Positions 28,352 to 40,272 of a stretch of DNA of 64,000 bases are shown one piece after another; the stretch's first letter is position 1; every line of letters begins with the position of its first letter. The notes under the pieces were generated by a model, which searched no databases, was not told where the DNA came from, and worked only from the letters and a program-made list of their open reading frames with translations. A program made the position numbers and the translations under genes. The stretch spans positions 13,666,983 through 13,730,982 of the forward strand of contig NC_063050.1 of the NCBI RefSeq assembly GCF_018812025.1. Direction: 5' to 3'. The DNA is from Megalobrama amblycephala (taxonomy: Eukaryota; Chordata; Actinopteri; Cypriniformes; Xenocyprididae).

Positions 28352-31300
28352 TATATGTACATATATGTACACATAATATAGGAAAACGGCCAATTTTATA
28401 TATGTCACATATATTAAAAACCTATATCAAACCTATATTGAAACATATATGTTTATATAGGTTTTTTCCATGTGGGACCAATTTCACGTGTTCGTGTAGC
28501 GGTGTGTTTTCTGCGTTGTGTCGTAATCAAAGACATACTGCGAAAAATCTTGCCATCAGGTCCTCACTTTATTCTGTATAACACAAATGGCAATATATGA
28601 GGACTTGTGCAGCATACAACGCACAACGCTGAGAAAGAGAGATATTAAAAGTAACTTAAGTAAAGAAAAATAATCAACGAAACATCTGAATGTACATCAC
28701 AGAGGGGTTTTGGATTACAATCATACAAATATATCATGTGAATTCAGCTGTTACATGAAACATGGCCTTAATTGAATCACCGCAAAAACTTTGTGCGACC
28801 TACCGCTGTGATGTCTCCATAGACTGTAAAAAAATATGGACGTAGCGTCCGTGACGTCACCCATAGAGTTCTGAACAGCAGTTTTGACGCCTAAATGAGG
28901 CCGCGGCCATCTTAGCTGCGCGTCACAGCACGTCACTCCCGGATAACTGAAAATGGGCAAAGAGGCGGGGAGGTGGTTTGAGCTGATATGACTGGTTGCT
29001 GAAACCACGCCCGCCTAGCTCGACGTGACCATATTAGCAGCAAAGGAGCTATATATCTATCTAAGATACGATCTAAAATATTAATGAAGATAAGTTTTAT
29101 CATCAGAACGTTCTAAAGGTTTACTGTCAATCTACAGTGTTTTTTAAGATATAGATCCTCCAACACCAGTAGTGTTGGTTGTGCAAATAACAACATGGAA
29201 AATCAAATGGGACTTCATACCTTTATAATGAAATAGAGATCGCGAGATGAATCCAATCCGTGGCACTTGGGTAAAATATGAATGTCCATTGCAAAACAAA
29301 AAAACATGTCACATTTCTTCTGAATGATCTGCTCTCTGTCATCGTTCTTCAAGAAAGGATGCAATCTGAGCAGCGATCGTATCTAACAAACAAATGAGCC
29401 TGTGTCCAAAGTATATTTTTTTCAAAATAGTGCAGCAGTTTTAGTTATAATATCCAAGCAGTGCTGTCGGATTTTGATATCCTCCCGCCATTGTCATTGC
29501 AGTAAATCTCACAACCAAAACTTTCAGCCAATGCCACGATCCAACAACGTGTGTTCTGTGTCTCTTCCCCATGCATGCACATCTACACAGACACACATCA
29601 GTCTCGAATATTATGCAGCAAGCCATATTTTATAATTGTATAAAATAATCGAGCACAAATACGGCTGAGATGCCAAATTCAGCGGCAGCTGAGGTAACAT
29701 GACGGCTCACAGACAGCAGCGCAATACCTGTCACTCAAGTGACCACGCCCTTAATTATGCAGAACTTTAAGGCTTAATATAATTTAAACGGATAAGTTAT
29801 AAAAAAATTCACCCCCCCTCAGAGTTGTCATGAAGGGCAAAAATAGCAGTATAGACCAAAACCACAATTTGAACCAACTTGTAAACATGTTTTTTTCTGC
29901 TATAAACTTGGCCAATTTAACATGGGACTCTATGAGATTCTGCTCTCTTTTGGAGCCTGTCCCTAGCGGCCAGTCGATGAATCGCAGTTTAAGTTACTTC
30001 CGTATTGGCTTCACGAGAGAAAGGGGGAGGTTGCCGCTTGGATGTCTCATGCAGACTGGGAAGCAGCAAAGTGCGTCAACACCCCAAGTCAGCATGGCGG
30101 CAGGAAACCCCAAATATGGTCATGGCAAGTGGAATCACAAAATAATTGTCTAAATACATAACTGCTACATTCGCACATACATAAGTTCTTGCATAATTTT
30201 TTTCGTTAATTCTTAGTTTTTGCCTTGATAATAGAAAATATGAGCTAGGCATCATGTATGACAGTCAAAAATGAGATATGAGCTACAAAATGACCAGATC
30301 CTGCCATTAGCTATATAGAAGACATATCTTGTATGTATAGGGCATATATATGGATATGAAGAAGCAATACAGGAGACCTATATTTCCTGTATATGCACAT
30401 ATATGCACCTCAATTTTGCCTATATGTGGCATATATACACATATATGCAGTATATATACGCATATATGCAGCATATATATAGCATATATGCAGTATATAT
30501 GCGCATATATGCAGCATATATATAGCATATATGCAGTATATATGCGCATATATATAGCATATATGCAGTATATATGCAGCATATATATTATCATATATGT
30601 GCATATATGCAGCATATATGTACATATACACTGCATATAGGTTTCATATATGCGCATATATCCACATATAGGTTCTTTCCATGTGGGAAACACTGACTAA
30701 TTTAGTCAAACTGAACTCTTTTAAGGTCAGGCGACTTACGCAGACAAACTTTTCAAATTCCGTAACGGTCGTTTCGAGGATCTACTCGGCGATGACATCA
30801 ACGTGCGGAGAGGAGTGGCCAATCGTATGGCGGGACGCTCCGTAGCTTGTGTTGACAGAAAGGTACTTAATTATTTATCTCCTTAATAATTATTGTGCAA
30901 ATATTAACATTTGTTCTGCATTTAAATGAATTCATTCTGCTGTAGGGAACAGGTCGATATTCAATTTACGTGGCGAACTACGCCAGCGGTAACGTTGGGC
31001 CGCACGCGCTCATAGAGATGGATGAAGCCGCCAGTGATGTCGAGAAAGGCGTCATCGCTCTGTCTGATGTCGCGCCACAAGCCAACGTCAATAAGTACAC
31101 AGGTCAGACACACACTTTCATGTTTGTTTATATTATGTGTAAGACTTTATAAGTCACATGTTTGATTCTATTTGTATGTTCTAGCCTGAGTCTTTACTGT
31201 CACTGTTGATCAAGTTAAAGGATTAGTCCACTTTCAAATAAAATTTGCTGATAATTTACTCACCCTCATGTCATCCAAGATGTTCATGTCTTTCTTTCTT

Positions 31301-34300
31301 CAGTCAAAACTAAATTAAGGTTTTTGATGAAAACATTCCAGGATTATTCTCCTTATAGTGGACTTCAGTGGCCTCCAAAAGGTTGAAGGTGCTTCCGCTT
31401 TCCGTATTCTTCAAAAAGCTTACACTGTATGGAACAAAGGCGGTGCCAGTTTCGTTTTTTCCGTAAGAACAGGGAAGGCGTAGGACATACAGCGTAAGCT
31501 TTTTGAAGAATACGAATACGCTTTTTGAAGGTTTTGGCGGAAACACTTGGAAGACGATCATTTGTGTTTATAAAGCATATACATTTACATTTTTTTAGAA
31601 AATGACAGATCGTTTCATTAGATAAGATCCTTATTCCTCGTCTGGTATTGTTTAAAGCCCTTTGAAGCTGCACTGAAACTGTAATTTTGACCTTCAGCCA
31701 TTTTGAGGCCATTGAAGTCCACTATAAGGAGAATAATCCTGGAATTTTTTCATCAAAAACCTTAATTTCTTTTCGACTGAAGAAAGAAAGACATGGACAT
31801 CTTGGATGACATGGGGGTGAGTAAATTATCAGGAAAATTTAATTTGAAAGTGAACTAATCCTGTAATGCATCCTTGCTGAATGAAAGTAATTATTCATTT
31901 GAAAGAAAATCTTACTGACCCCAAACCTTTGGATGGTAGAGTAACTTTTTTATATCTTGTTATGGAATATTATCATTATAAATGTTAAAAATCAAAATGT
32001 TATGTTATAAGGTGGCCGTGGTGTAGTTGTCGGTCCAATCCTCAGCGACACAAGATCTGACATTTTCTGTGACAATGAAAATGGACCCAACTTCCTGTTC
32101 CAGAACAAGGGTGATGGAACCTTCAAAGACGTGGCGGCCGTGGCAGGTGAGACACCTGACTTTATACTTAAAGAAATTATTTTAAATCCCACGTCAGTCT
32201 AATGTCTTCTGTTGTGATGGCAGGAGTTGAAGACAGATATCAGCATGGCCGAGGTGTGGCGCTGGCCGACTTTAACGGTGACGGAAAGACGGATATAGTT
32301 TATGGCAACTGGAACGGTCCACACCGCCTGTACCTGCAGGATAGCCAGCAGAGATTCAAGGTGAGAGCAACCTTTCCTGAGCATTTTTGACTTGTTTTCC
32401 AGATAAAATATCTAAGAAAACAGATATATTTACATAAGAAGCAACACTTTATATAGAATTTAATATATCTTTGATATAAGTATATTTTGTCTTATTGTGC
32501 TAGCCGATTTTTTTTTTATTTGTTTAAACATGTTTAAAATCTTATTTACAGTGTGCTGTGATCACATGATCTGTAAAAATGAATCAGTGTGTTGTGATGT
32601 TGTAGGACGTCGCCACACGGGCCTTCGCCACTCCGTCACCCATTCGCACCGTCATCGCTGCCGACTTTGACAACGATCTTCAGCTTGAAGTCTTCTTTAA
32701 TAACATCGCTTACCGAGGAGACGCCCCCAACAGAATCTTCAGGTACATCAAATAATTCAAAATATTAATAAAAACTATAATAAAATATGAAAAATACTAA
32801 AACATCACTGCCTGGTGGTTGTTTAGGGTGTCGAGGAAGCAGAATTCTGACCCTGACATCACCGAGCTGGATGTGGGCGACGCCTCTGAGCCTCAGGGGC
32901 GGGGCACAGGTGAGACCACCTGACCAACATCACAGACCAAAGCCACTTCCTGTGAAAATAAACAGCCTCATTTCTATCTTTAACAATTTATAACTTAACA
33001 TGGTCTTCACAGGTGCCACAGTCACAGACTTTGATGGTGACGGTCTGCTGGATCTGTTGGTGGCTCACGGTGAGAGCGCCTCACAGCCCATCTCTGTGTT
33101 CAAGGTCAACCAGGTATGCCAGAAAGTGTATTTCCAATGTAAAAATCCCTCACTATTCAGAATTTTGGACCTCATTGTATATGTATACGCAGAAAACAAC
33201 ATAGTGTCGGCCCAGATCCGGCCCACATTTGCCCCGCATGGAATCCACATGTACCAGATGTGGGCCGGATCTGGGCCGACACTATGTTGCTGTATTGGTT
33301 AAATTGAAATCCTGTGCAAATAAACATTTTTAGTAATCTTAGCACCTTTTATTGTTCACTCCGCAGGGCTCCACTAATAAGTGGCTGCGTGTGGTGCCTC
33401 GCACACGTTTTGGGGCGTTCGCTCGTGGAGCGAAGGTGGTGATGTTCACAAAACACAGCGGCGCACACACTCGCATCATCGACGGAGGGTCGGGGTATCT
33501 GTGCGAGATGGAGCCTGTGGCTCACTTTGGTTTAGGTACAAGCAGTTCGTCTATATCTTACACAGTTTCACAAAAATATGAAGCAGCATGACTGTTTTCA
33601 ACATTGATAATAATCAGAAATGTTTCTTGAGTGTCCAATCATCATATTAGAATGATTCTGAAGGATCATGTGACACTGAAGACTGGAGTGATGATGCTGA
33701 AAATTCAGCTTTGATCACAGGAATAAATTACAGTTTACAATATATTCAAATAGAAAACATTTTAAATTGTAATAATATTTCACAATATTATTTTACTATA
33801 TTTTTAATCAAATAAATGCAGCCTTAGTGAGCAGAAGAGACATTAAAACACAAGGGTGTTTTGTTATCCCTCATTGTATCTCTCTAACACTGTAGTCATT
33901 TGCATATGGGATTCATAGTGTCATTTCATTGGCCCTTAGGAACCGATGATGCCACCAGCATTGAAGTCTATTGGCCGGATGGTCGCTCCATTGCTCGGCC
34001 GCTCGAGTCTGCTGATATGAACAGAGTCATTGAGATCGCATATCCTAATGTAGGGGAGGAGTCAGCCCTCACATCTGACGCACAGGTACGGATGCATGCA
34101 AATGAGGAGGTCAGGAGGTCAATGCACAGCTTACACAGTCAGGTATGGAGATTTGCAGATCAGGAATAGTGTAGACATTTAAGAACAAAGCACAAACGTA
34201 TTTTTCTGATGGTCAATGCTTGAATAAAATGTTCAGAATACTAAAGCACAGCTCTGTATTGATGCTTTGCAGTGTGGAGAGGGATTCACAGTGAACACAA

Positions 34301-34859
34301 ACGGCCGCTGTGTTGGTAAGATCACTATCACACTATCAGATGATAATTATCTGTGAATGACATGCTCAAAGTCCAAAATTAACATGCATCAAATGTGAGG
34401 AAAAATGGCAGAAACAAGCATTTCTGTAAATTCTGTAAATCATACAATTGCTGATATGAGAAGTGCTTTTTGTAGTAATAATAATTATTTAAAAAATGTA
34501 GTAATCTTATTGCCATATTTTTAGTACAATTGTGAAAAATACAATTCATGACTAGTAATAAACATTTAGGCTCATGGCATTTTCTCAATCACAAAAACAG
34601 GAATTTAGTGACAACCTAATTTTAGCCTTTTTTTTGCATATTCATGAATATGTATATTTAACTGCTCTGATTGGCTGACGATAAGGATTTAGATTGACAG
34701 CTCAGATCTCTGGAGCAGATTTTCAGTAAAAGAGAAAAGATTTGAAATATAATGCAAACATTATGGGAATTATTTTTAAATTAATTATGTTTGAATAATT
34801 GTAAATCCATTAAATATTTTTCTGTTCTCTCTCTTGCCCCTCAAACAGTGACAGCCTGA
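26311..34859 (+). CDS. crtac1: Cartilage acidic protein 1 (FG-GAP / ASPIC protein)
   Basis: Secreted calcium-binding beta-propeller protein; one mammalian isoform (LOTUS) antagonises Nogo receptor. Exons: 26311-26498, 27903-28099, 30726-30862, 30946-31102, 32012-32146, 32224-32360, 32606-32742, 32827-32909, 33013-33113, 33367-33535, 33940-34085, 34273-34315, 34849-34859. They give 546 aa. A signal peptide covers residues 1-19. Calcium-type DxDxDG loops lie at about 50 (DVDGDGDLE), 109 (DVDGDGREE), 287 (DFNGDGKTD), 337 (DFDNDLQLE) and 396 (DFDGDGLLD). The UnbV/ASPIC domain starts near 430 ([19 protein letters not shown]) and runs to about 500. The protein stops just after [14 protein letters not shown], where human CRTAC1 goes on into an EGF-like domain, so it is the short form. 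The first ATG follows the acceptor at 26304. An alternative 3' end lies at 35494-35624. Confidence 0.95.
26537..27741 (-). mobile_element. Tc1-like transposon with broken transposase, crtac1 intron 1
   Basis: Ends share CATAACATTATGAGCAC in inverted orientation inside about 28-base TIRs ending TATACACC-like. The minus strand encodes a nearly full-length Tc1 transposase. An N-terminal helix-turn-helix region starts at about 27590 ([20 protein letters not shown]) and is followed by a stop and frame change near 27440. A middle part follows ([19 protein letters not shown]), with another frameshift near 27140. The C-terminal part has QQDNAHCH and [12 protein letters not shown], the second Asp and the Glu of a DD34E triad. 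The usual SDES carrying the first Asp reads NMVHF, so the triad is broken. Inactive copy. Confidence 0.88.
28137..28478. mobile_element. Palindrome with (TA)n core, crtac1 intron 2
   Basis: The left arm begins CCCACATGGAAAAAACCTAT; the right arm ends ATAGGTTTTTTCCATGTGGG, an exact inverse. Arms of about 130 bases, including AGGAAAACGGCCAATTT and its inverse, pair around a (TA)n core at 28281-28341. It could extrude a long cruciform. The same right terminus occurs at 30690. Confidence 0.85.
28790..30160. repeat. Probable interspersed repeat block in crtac1 intron 2
   Basis: The stretch CATAGACTGTAAAAAAATAT, then GGACGTAGCGTCCGTGACG, and the stretch ending GCCGCTTGGATGTCTCATG resemble repetitive cyprinid intron sequence. 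I could not pair the termini, so type and borders are uncertain. No exon is seen here. Confidence 0.35.
30310..30690. repeat. GCATATATGCAG tandem/palindromic repeat
   Basis: Degenerate tandem units of GCATATATGCAGTATATAT with internal dyads. The right end ATAGGTTCTTTCCATGTGGG matches the terminus of the palindrome at 28137-28478, so it is probably a diverged family member. The tyrosine/isoleucine-rich open frames here are artefacts of the repeat. Confidence 0.7.
31215..31866. mobile_element. Fold-back MITE, crtac1 intron 4
   Basis: TTAAAGGATTAGTCCACTTT on the left and AAAGTGAACTAATCCTGTAA on the right. Arms of about 180 bases pair (AAGGTTTTTGATGAAAACAT and its inverse). A second, internal palindrome (TTCAAAAAGCTTACACTGTA and its inverse) sits near the centre. 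Left TTAA and right GTAA suggest an eroded TTAA target duplication. Confidence 0.8.
33206..33288. mobile_element. Short GGCCCAGATC hairpin element, crtac1 intron 9
   Basis: GTGTCGGCCCAGATCCGGCC pairs with GGCCGGATCTGGGCCGACAC, a perfect 20-base inverted end, around a short loop region. Same family as 23450-23518. Confidence 0.8.
33598..33850. repeat. Teleost interspersed repeat, copy B
   Basis: It shares AATGATTCTGAAGGATCATG, TTGATCACAGGAATAAATTA and the GAGCAGAAGAGAC ending with 11148-11345. This copy also has the GACACTGAAGACTGGAGTGA segment. It lies in crtac1 intron 10. Confidence 0.65.
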
Positions 34860-35143
34860 GTATTTCAACTGGACATTATGTGTATCATCATCATCATCAT
34901 TAAATCAGTGCTGTCAGATGTCTGATGTCTGATGTTTCTGATACTGAACCCCTTCACTTATTCAACCACAGACGCACAATCTTCTACTGATACTTGTGCT
35001 GTTACTCCATTTACAATTCTACTGAAAAACTATATATGCAAATAACATTTCTAAGCTAACTAAATCTGAAAATGTTTACATCGAACTCCAAACGTTCCTT
35101 TTGTTTTCAGTTTTTTGTTTTACTTAACATTGGAATAGTGTGC

Positions 35144-35149
35144 AATAAA
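35144..35149 (+). terminator. crtac1: crtac1 poly(A) signal, proximal
   Basis: AATAAA 285 bases after the stop codon at 34857-34859, and upstream of the alternative last exon. Use of this site would give the short secreted form. Confidence 0.6.
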
Positions 35150-35493
35150 AATAAAGCGATTGTGAGCACACCGTCTGAGTGTGATTCTGTCCTCTTACTA
35201 TGTTCGTTCCCTTCCTGCATATACACTGCACAAACATTATTAAAGACAGATAACTTTGAACTAATAGTTTATTAACGTTACTGAAAGAATGTTTGTTCAT
35301 AACTTTGAGAGAACCTTGCCAGAACGTTCTGAGAACATTCCCTGTTAGCTGGGAAGACATTACCTGAACCTCCACCGGCTCCTTCCACATCCATTTCCTC
35401 TTTCTTTCCACATTAGAATCGCCATCTCTTTTTTCTCATACCTTAACTGTATCGTCAGTCCTCCATCATCATTCTCTCTCTCTGTTTCTCCAG

Positions 35494-35624
35494 CGGTGGC
35501 CTTCAGGTACGAGAGCAGCGTCTCTTCCCCTCCTGCCTGTTCTAGTTTTCGTCTTCCTGAGCTTCTCCTGGTCTCAGTGCTGACTGTCTCTGTTGTCTCT
35601 GTGTTACTCAGGTGGCAGCGTTGA
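35494..35624 (+). CDS. crtac1: Alternative crtac1 last exon with optional 105-nt intron
   Basis: The acceptor TTTCTCCAG|CGGTGG is in phase with exon 12 and can replace exon 13. Read through, it encodes AVAFRYESS, a Ser/Pro/Cys stretch, then LPELLLVSVLTVSVVSVLL and RWQR-stop, giving a 586-aa form with a hydrophobic C-terminal segment. Inside it, TTCAG|GTACGAG (35506/35507) and TTACTCAG|GTGGCAG (35611/35612) are usable splice sites. Removing the 105 bases keeps the frame and ends AVAFRWQR-stop (551 aa). Splice sites and frame are seen; actual use is inferred. Confidence 0.5.
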
Positions 35625-36059
35625 GTCTCTGTAGCCTTTGTGTTTTGGTCAGTCTCACAGGATCTGTTAGAGTCTCTCTGTCAGCATGATGAAGAGAGAC
35701 CTCCGAGTGACCAGATGAGTGCCAGTCATTCGTTTGGACCTCAAGAGACAGACTAACTGTCCGAAAAACACAGCGGTGCTGTGAAGTGTTTTTGCATTAA
35801 TGTTTGTTCACTGACCATCTTCTCTTTATGGAGACAAACATTCAAGACTGAACTGACCTTACCTGTTGACTTTATACTCTATAAGTGATGCCCAAATCAA
35901 TATAAACACTCTAAATCAATATAAATATTATGCATTTTATCATTTCTCATTTTTAGTCTTATATGCATATCTTGAATGCAATGGAAGTCGCTTTGGGTAA
36001 AAGCTTGTGCTAAATGTGTAAAATGTAAACTTAATGATGCATAATGGTGTTACTGTTTT

Positions 36060-36065
36060 AATAAA
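36060..36065 (+). terminator. crtac1: crtac1 poly(A) signal, distal
   Basis: AATAAA downstream of the alternative last exon. The golga7b 3' end converges from the other side about 325 bases away. Confidence 0.45.
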
Positions 36066-36389
36066 TGCACAAATCTGAGAAATTATTAGTAGTGAGAAGA
36101 AATAGATATGAGATATTTTATATAAACTATTATCTAATATAATGTAAGAATAAATATTAAACATATTAAACCTAATATTTATGTTATTTGACATTTAACA
36201 TAATCTGTTAAACTGATACTTATATCAAAAATCACATTATATTGATATCTTGCCAGAAAAAAAACAATCCTTTTTTTTAAACCTAAAAGCATTTCTTTGC
36301 TTAAATAAAAAAACAAACAAAAAACATTTAAATAAAATGTGGATTGAAAAAGTAAATGCAGAACTGGCTTGTTTGACCATCATTGTTCA

Positions 36390-36395
36390 TTTATT
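36390..36395 (-). terminator. golga7b: golga7b poly(A) signal
   Basis: AATAAA on the minus strand about 1.9 kb past the stop. If used, the 3' UTR would contain the TIR/minisatellite element at 36891-38008. Nearer minus-strand AATAAA matches exist only inside that element. Confidence 0.4.
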
Positions 36396-36890
36396 TTGCT
36401 ACACAACAGAAAAAGCATTCTCAACTTCTCTTTATCTTTGCATAAGTCGGGGCCAAAGTTTCTCAGTAGAAATGGAAGCTCATGATGAAGGATCAGTGAG
36501 GAAGCTCTGGCCCTTGGCAGTCACGTCATCAGGACTCGTTTCTGCTCTGACGGCGCATTATGAGTACAAAGCATGAACGATTAGCACACTATGAAATAAA
36601 GCATATCATAAATAAAGTCATAAATAGTACCCGTGGAATAAGATGGCAGTGTCTAGGGTCAGATATCTGCCCTGTCCTCTTATGAACAACTGCTGATCCT
36701 AGTCAAAAATCTGACTTCAGGTCAATAAATAGAGTAAAAGTGCTCATCTCCAAATACTCAAACAAAAAGTCAAAAATCATGAAAATGGAAGACTCATGTG
36801 CCGATCGGCAGCTACATCACATGGCATTGTGAGTGAGATTGCATATTACAGTGACAGAAGCTTATGTGAGCTTTACCCAGAATGCTACAG

Positions 36891-38008
36891 CTAGTATGGA
36901 AGCTTGTATCTGCCATGGAATAAAAAAGTAAAAAAGTTAATTGTGACTTTTTATCTCACAATTCTGACCTTTTTTAATTCTTAGTTTATCTCACAATTTT
37001 AAACTTTTTTCATTGGAATTTTGAGTTTACATCTTGTAACTCTGACATTTTCCCCTACAAATTCTGAGTTTTCATCTCACAATTCTAAACATTTTTCTCT
37101 GAATTTTGAGTTTACATCTTGTAATTCTAAAAAAAATTCTCTGAATTCTGAATTTATATCTCGCAATTCTGACTCTTTTTTTTTTGGGAATTCTGAGTTT
37201 ACAATCTTGCAATTCTGACATTTTTTTAATTGGAATTCTGAGTTTACATCTCGAAATTATAAAAATATTTCTCTGAATTTTGAGTGTTCATTTTGAAATT
37301 CAGATTTTTTTTCTTGTAATGACTTTTTGTAGTGACTTTTTTCCCTCCAAATTCATCTCACAAATCTGAAAAATTGTCTCTGAATTTTGAGTTTACATCT
37401 TGCAATTCTAAAAAAATTTCTCTGAATTTATATCTCGCAATTCTGACTTTTTTTTTACTTGTAATTCTGACTTTTTCCCCTTCCAAATTCCCCTCCAAAT
37501 TCTGAGTTTACATCACAATTCTGACTTTTTTTACATCTCGCAATTCTAAAAAAAATTCTTGGAATTTTCAGTTTACATCTCGCAATTCAGAATTTTTTTC
37601 CTGGAATTTTCATTTTACATCTCTCAATTCTGACTTTTTTTTTAAATTTTTTGGAATTCTGAGTTTAAATCTCGCAATTCTAAAAAAAAATCGTAGAATT
37701 TTGAGTTTACATCTCGCAATTCTGACTTTTTTTATTGGAATTCTGAGTCTCATGATTCTAAACATTTTTCTCTGTATTTTGAATTTACATCACACAATTC
37801 TGACTTTTTTTCCCCTCAGAATTTTGAGTTTACATCTAACTATTCTTACATTTTTTTTTTAAATTTAAGTTTACATTTCACAATCTCACAATTCTGACTT
37901 TTTCCCTCAGTATTGCAAAAAAAAAAAAAGTCAGAATTGTAAAATAAAAAGTCATGATTACCTATTATATTTTTTTATTCTGTGGTGGAAACAAGCTTCC
38001 ATAGCTAG
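36891..38008. mobile_element. TIR element with internal ~45-base tandem repeats
   Basis: Left CTAGTATGGAAGCTTGTATC and the inverse of the right end (CCCTAGCTATGGAAGCTTGT) match, and similarity extends about 75 bases inward through GAATAAAAAA and TGACTTTTTAT. The interior is a degenerate tandem array of TTCTGACTTTTTTT, GGAATTCTGAGTTTACATCT, CGCAATTCT. No transposase. It lies in the likely golga7b 3' UTR. Confidence 0.75.
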
Positions 38009-38267
38009 GGACTCGGGATGTGCAACAACTGCAGGTGTGTGAATGTGCTGGAGGGTCGCGGTAACATCTATTCAGATGACTGAGGTAATGACGCGCTGCT
38101 TACAGCTGATGTGTCTTGTGGAGGCAGTTCATGTCAGGTGTGTTTCTGTTTGGCAATGCTGAACAGTCTGCGTGTGTGTTCAGTGGGCGACAGAATGAAG
38201 GCGTCACACGTGGGCGAGTGAGTGCGTGTGGATGGGTGAATGTTACAGCGTCTGGTGTGTGTGTGAA

Positions 38268-40229
38268 TCATCGTCCGCTGCTGCTGGTTGTGCTGCTTCC
38301 TGAGCTTGAGCCGCTGGAGCCGCGATCCTCATACACACTGATCTCAATCTAACACACACTCGGGTTAAGAGAATAACTCACACAGCATTAAGCAACCTTA
38401 CATGCACAAACTACTAGTGAAAGAAATAACTTTACACATATTCTCATACTACACTACCTGCCATGAGTATGGACAAAACTGGTTTTTGATTTTAGATTTA
38501 TTTTTTTGTTTTCTTTTAATTTTAGTAAAGGTTTTATCAATTTTGCTGTGTGTTTTATAATTTTTATTAGTTTTAGTTATTAGGTTTTGTCGATATAATT
38601 TTTAATTACATTTTTAGTTTTTAGTTTATTTAGTTTTAGTTATTTTAGTATTTGAACTTAAACTAAATGAAAATGAGAAATTTTGCCTTGACCTTTTTTT
38701 TATATTTTAATTTATTTCAAGTAATGAAAGTGTTTTTTTAAATTGTTTTAGTTGTAGTGGACGATTATAACCCTTGTCCAATTACAATAAAAGGCACAAA
38801 AATATATATATTTAATGTACAGTAAAAAATATAAATTTAAATATTAAATTAAAATCTTAATTAAAAACTTAATTTGATGAAAAAAATAACATTTGATATT
38901 TATTTGAAAATCAACAATTTGTTGAACTGATATTCAATTTATTGCAAAAAATATATATAAATAAATTTTAAATATATTAATATCTTTATGAATAAATTAA
39001 TTTAATAACAAAGAGCAATATTTATCTTATCCGACTTGCAACGTCTGTTGAATTGATGTTCAATTTGTTCTTAATATATAAACTAAAAACATCATTTGAC
39101 TGCATTCCATATTTTGTTCACTGTATTCCACAAGAGTGGACTAACAAGAGTTTCTGAAGAATAAGCACCTTCTGATCATTTGTTCTCACTCACACACAGT
39201 AGTTTCTAGACTGTGTAAGGATACGACCCTCATGCCTCTCTCTATAGGGTCTGTGATGAGGAGACCTCGCGGAGCATAGATCTTCTCATTCTGCTCCTGA
39301 ATGTACCGCGAGATCTTCTTCAGCACCTGCACAAACACACATACCCATGCTTTTGACTATCAGCATCCTTTTTATTCTGCATATTCTGCAAAAACCATCA
39401 TGTAAAGTAACCAATGACAGTTAGCTTTCTTTTGACGTGTCATTTAGGGGGTGTGTTTATCTGAAACTGATAACGTACCTTCTCATAGCGTGTCTCGATG
39501 CACAGGAATATGAGGTAAACCGTGAGGCAGGCCAGACAGCCCTCGAGGTAGGACTGGCCTCCGATCTTCTCTGCCTCTGCATAGTAATTATTCAGCGTCT
39601 TCACTGTGTCCTCAAACAGAGTCCTCTCAATCTGACCAATAGAATACAAGGACAAGATAAGCCAGCTAATCAGAGAGCACCAGGGAGTTCATTATATGGC
39701 AGAAACTAGTGGGTTTGATTCAAAATCTGAATCAGAGCAGGTGATGGAAGTTATAAAAACACCTGATTCCAACATAATAAATAAACAGATTGTGAGGATG
39801 GCACTGAATGCCTTACATGTTAAACTCTCTCACCCTGCCTTTACTCAGCAAGTCTTTAGTGGCCGTCTGTAACATGATCTTACACCTTTAAACGGCTCTA
39901 TTATCAGCTCTATTAGCAGCTCATTATGTGTGTGTTGTGTGGAGTTTGCAGGCTCAGCAGTGCTTTTGCTGAAGAGCAGAGATTCTCTGAGTGAAGAGCC
40001 TTGTTGTCTTTTTCTCATCCTCCCCTTTTTACTTGCGTTGTCTTTCTTTTGTTCTGCCACACAAACACACACACATTCACTCACTCACACACACTTACCC
40101 TGCTGTCTAACTCGGATGGGAACTTGGTCTGGAACTTGCAGATGGTGCCATCAGTGTAGTCTCTCTGAATGAAGACCTTATTGGCTAGAGATGCGCTGTG
40201 TCTCAACTCCTGAAGGTTATGGAACTACA

Positions 40230-40272
<43 letters not shown>

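Noticed and set aside
30307..30693. Tyrosine/isoleucine-rich open frames on both strands
   Set aside because: Translation of ATAT-rich repeat units; no coding signature.
38116..38352. 78-codon plus-strand open frame
   Set aside because: Antisense shadow of the last golga7b exon.
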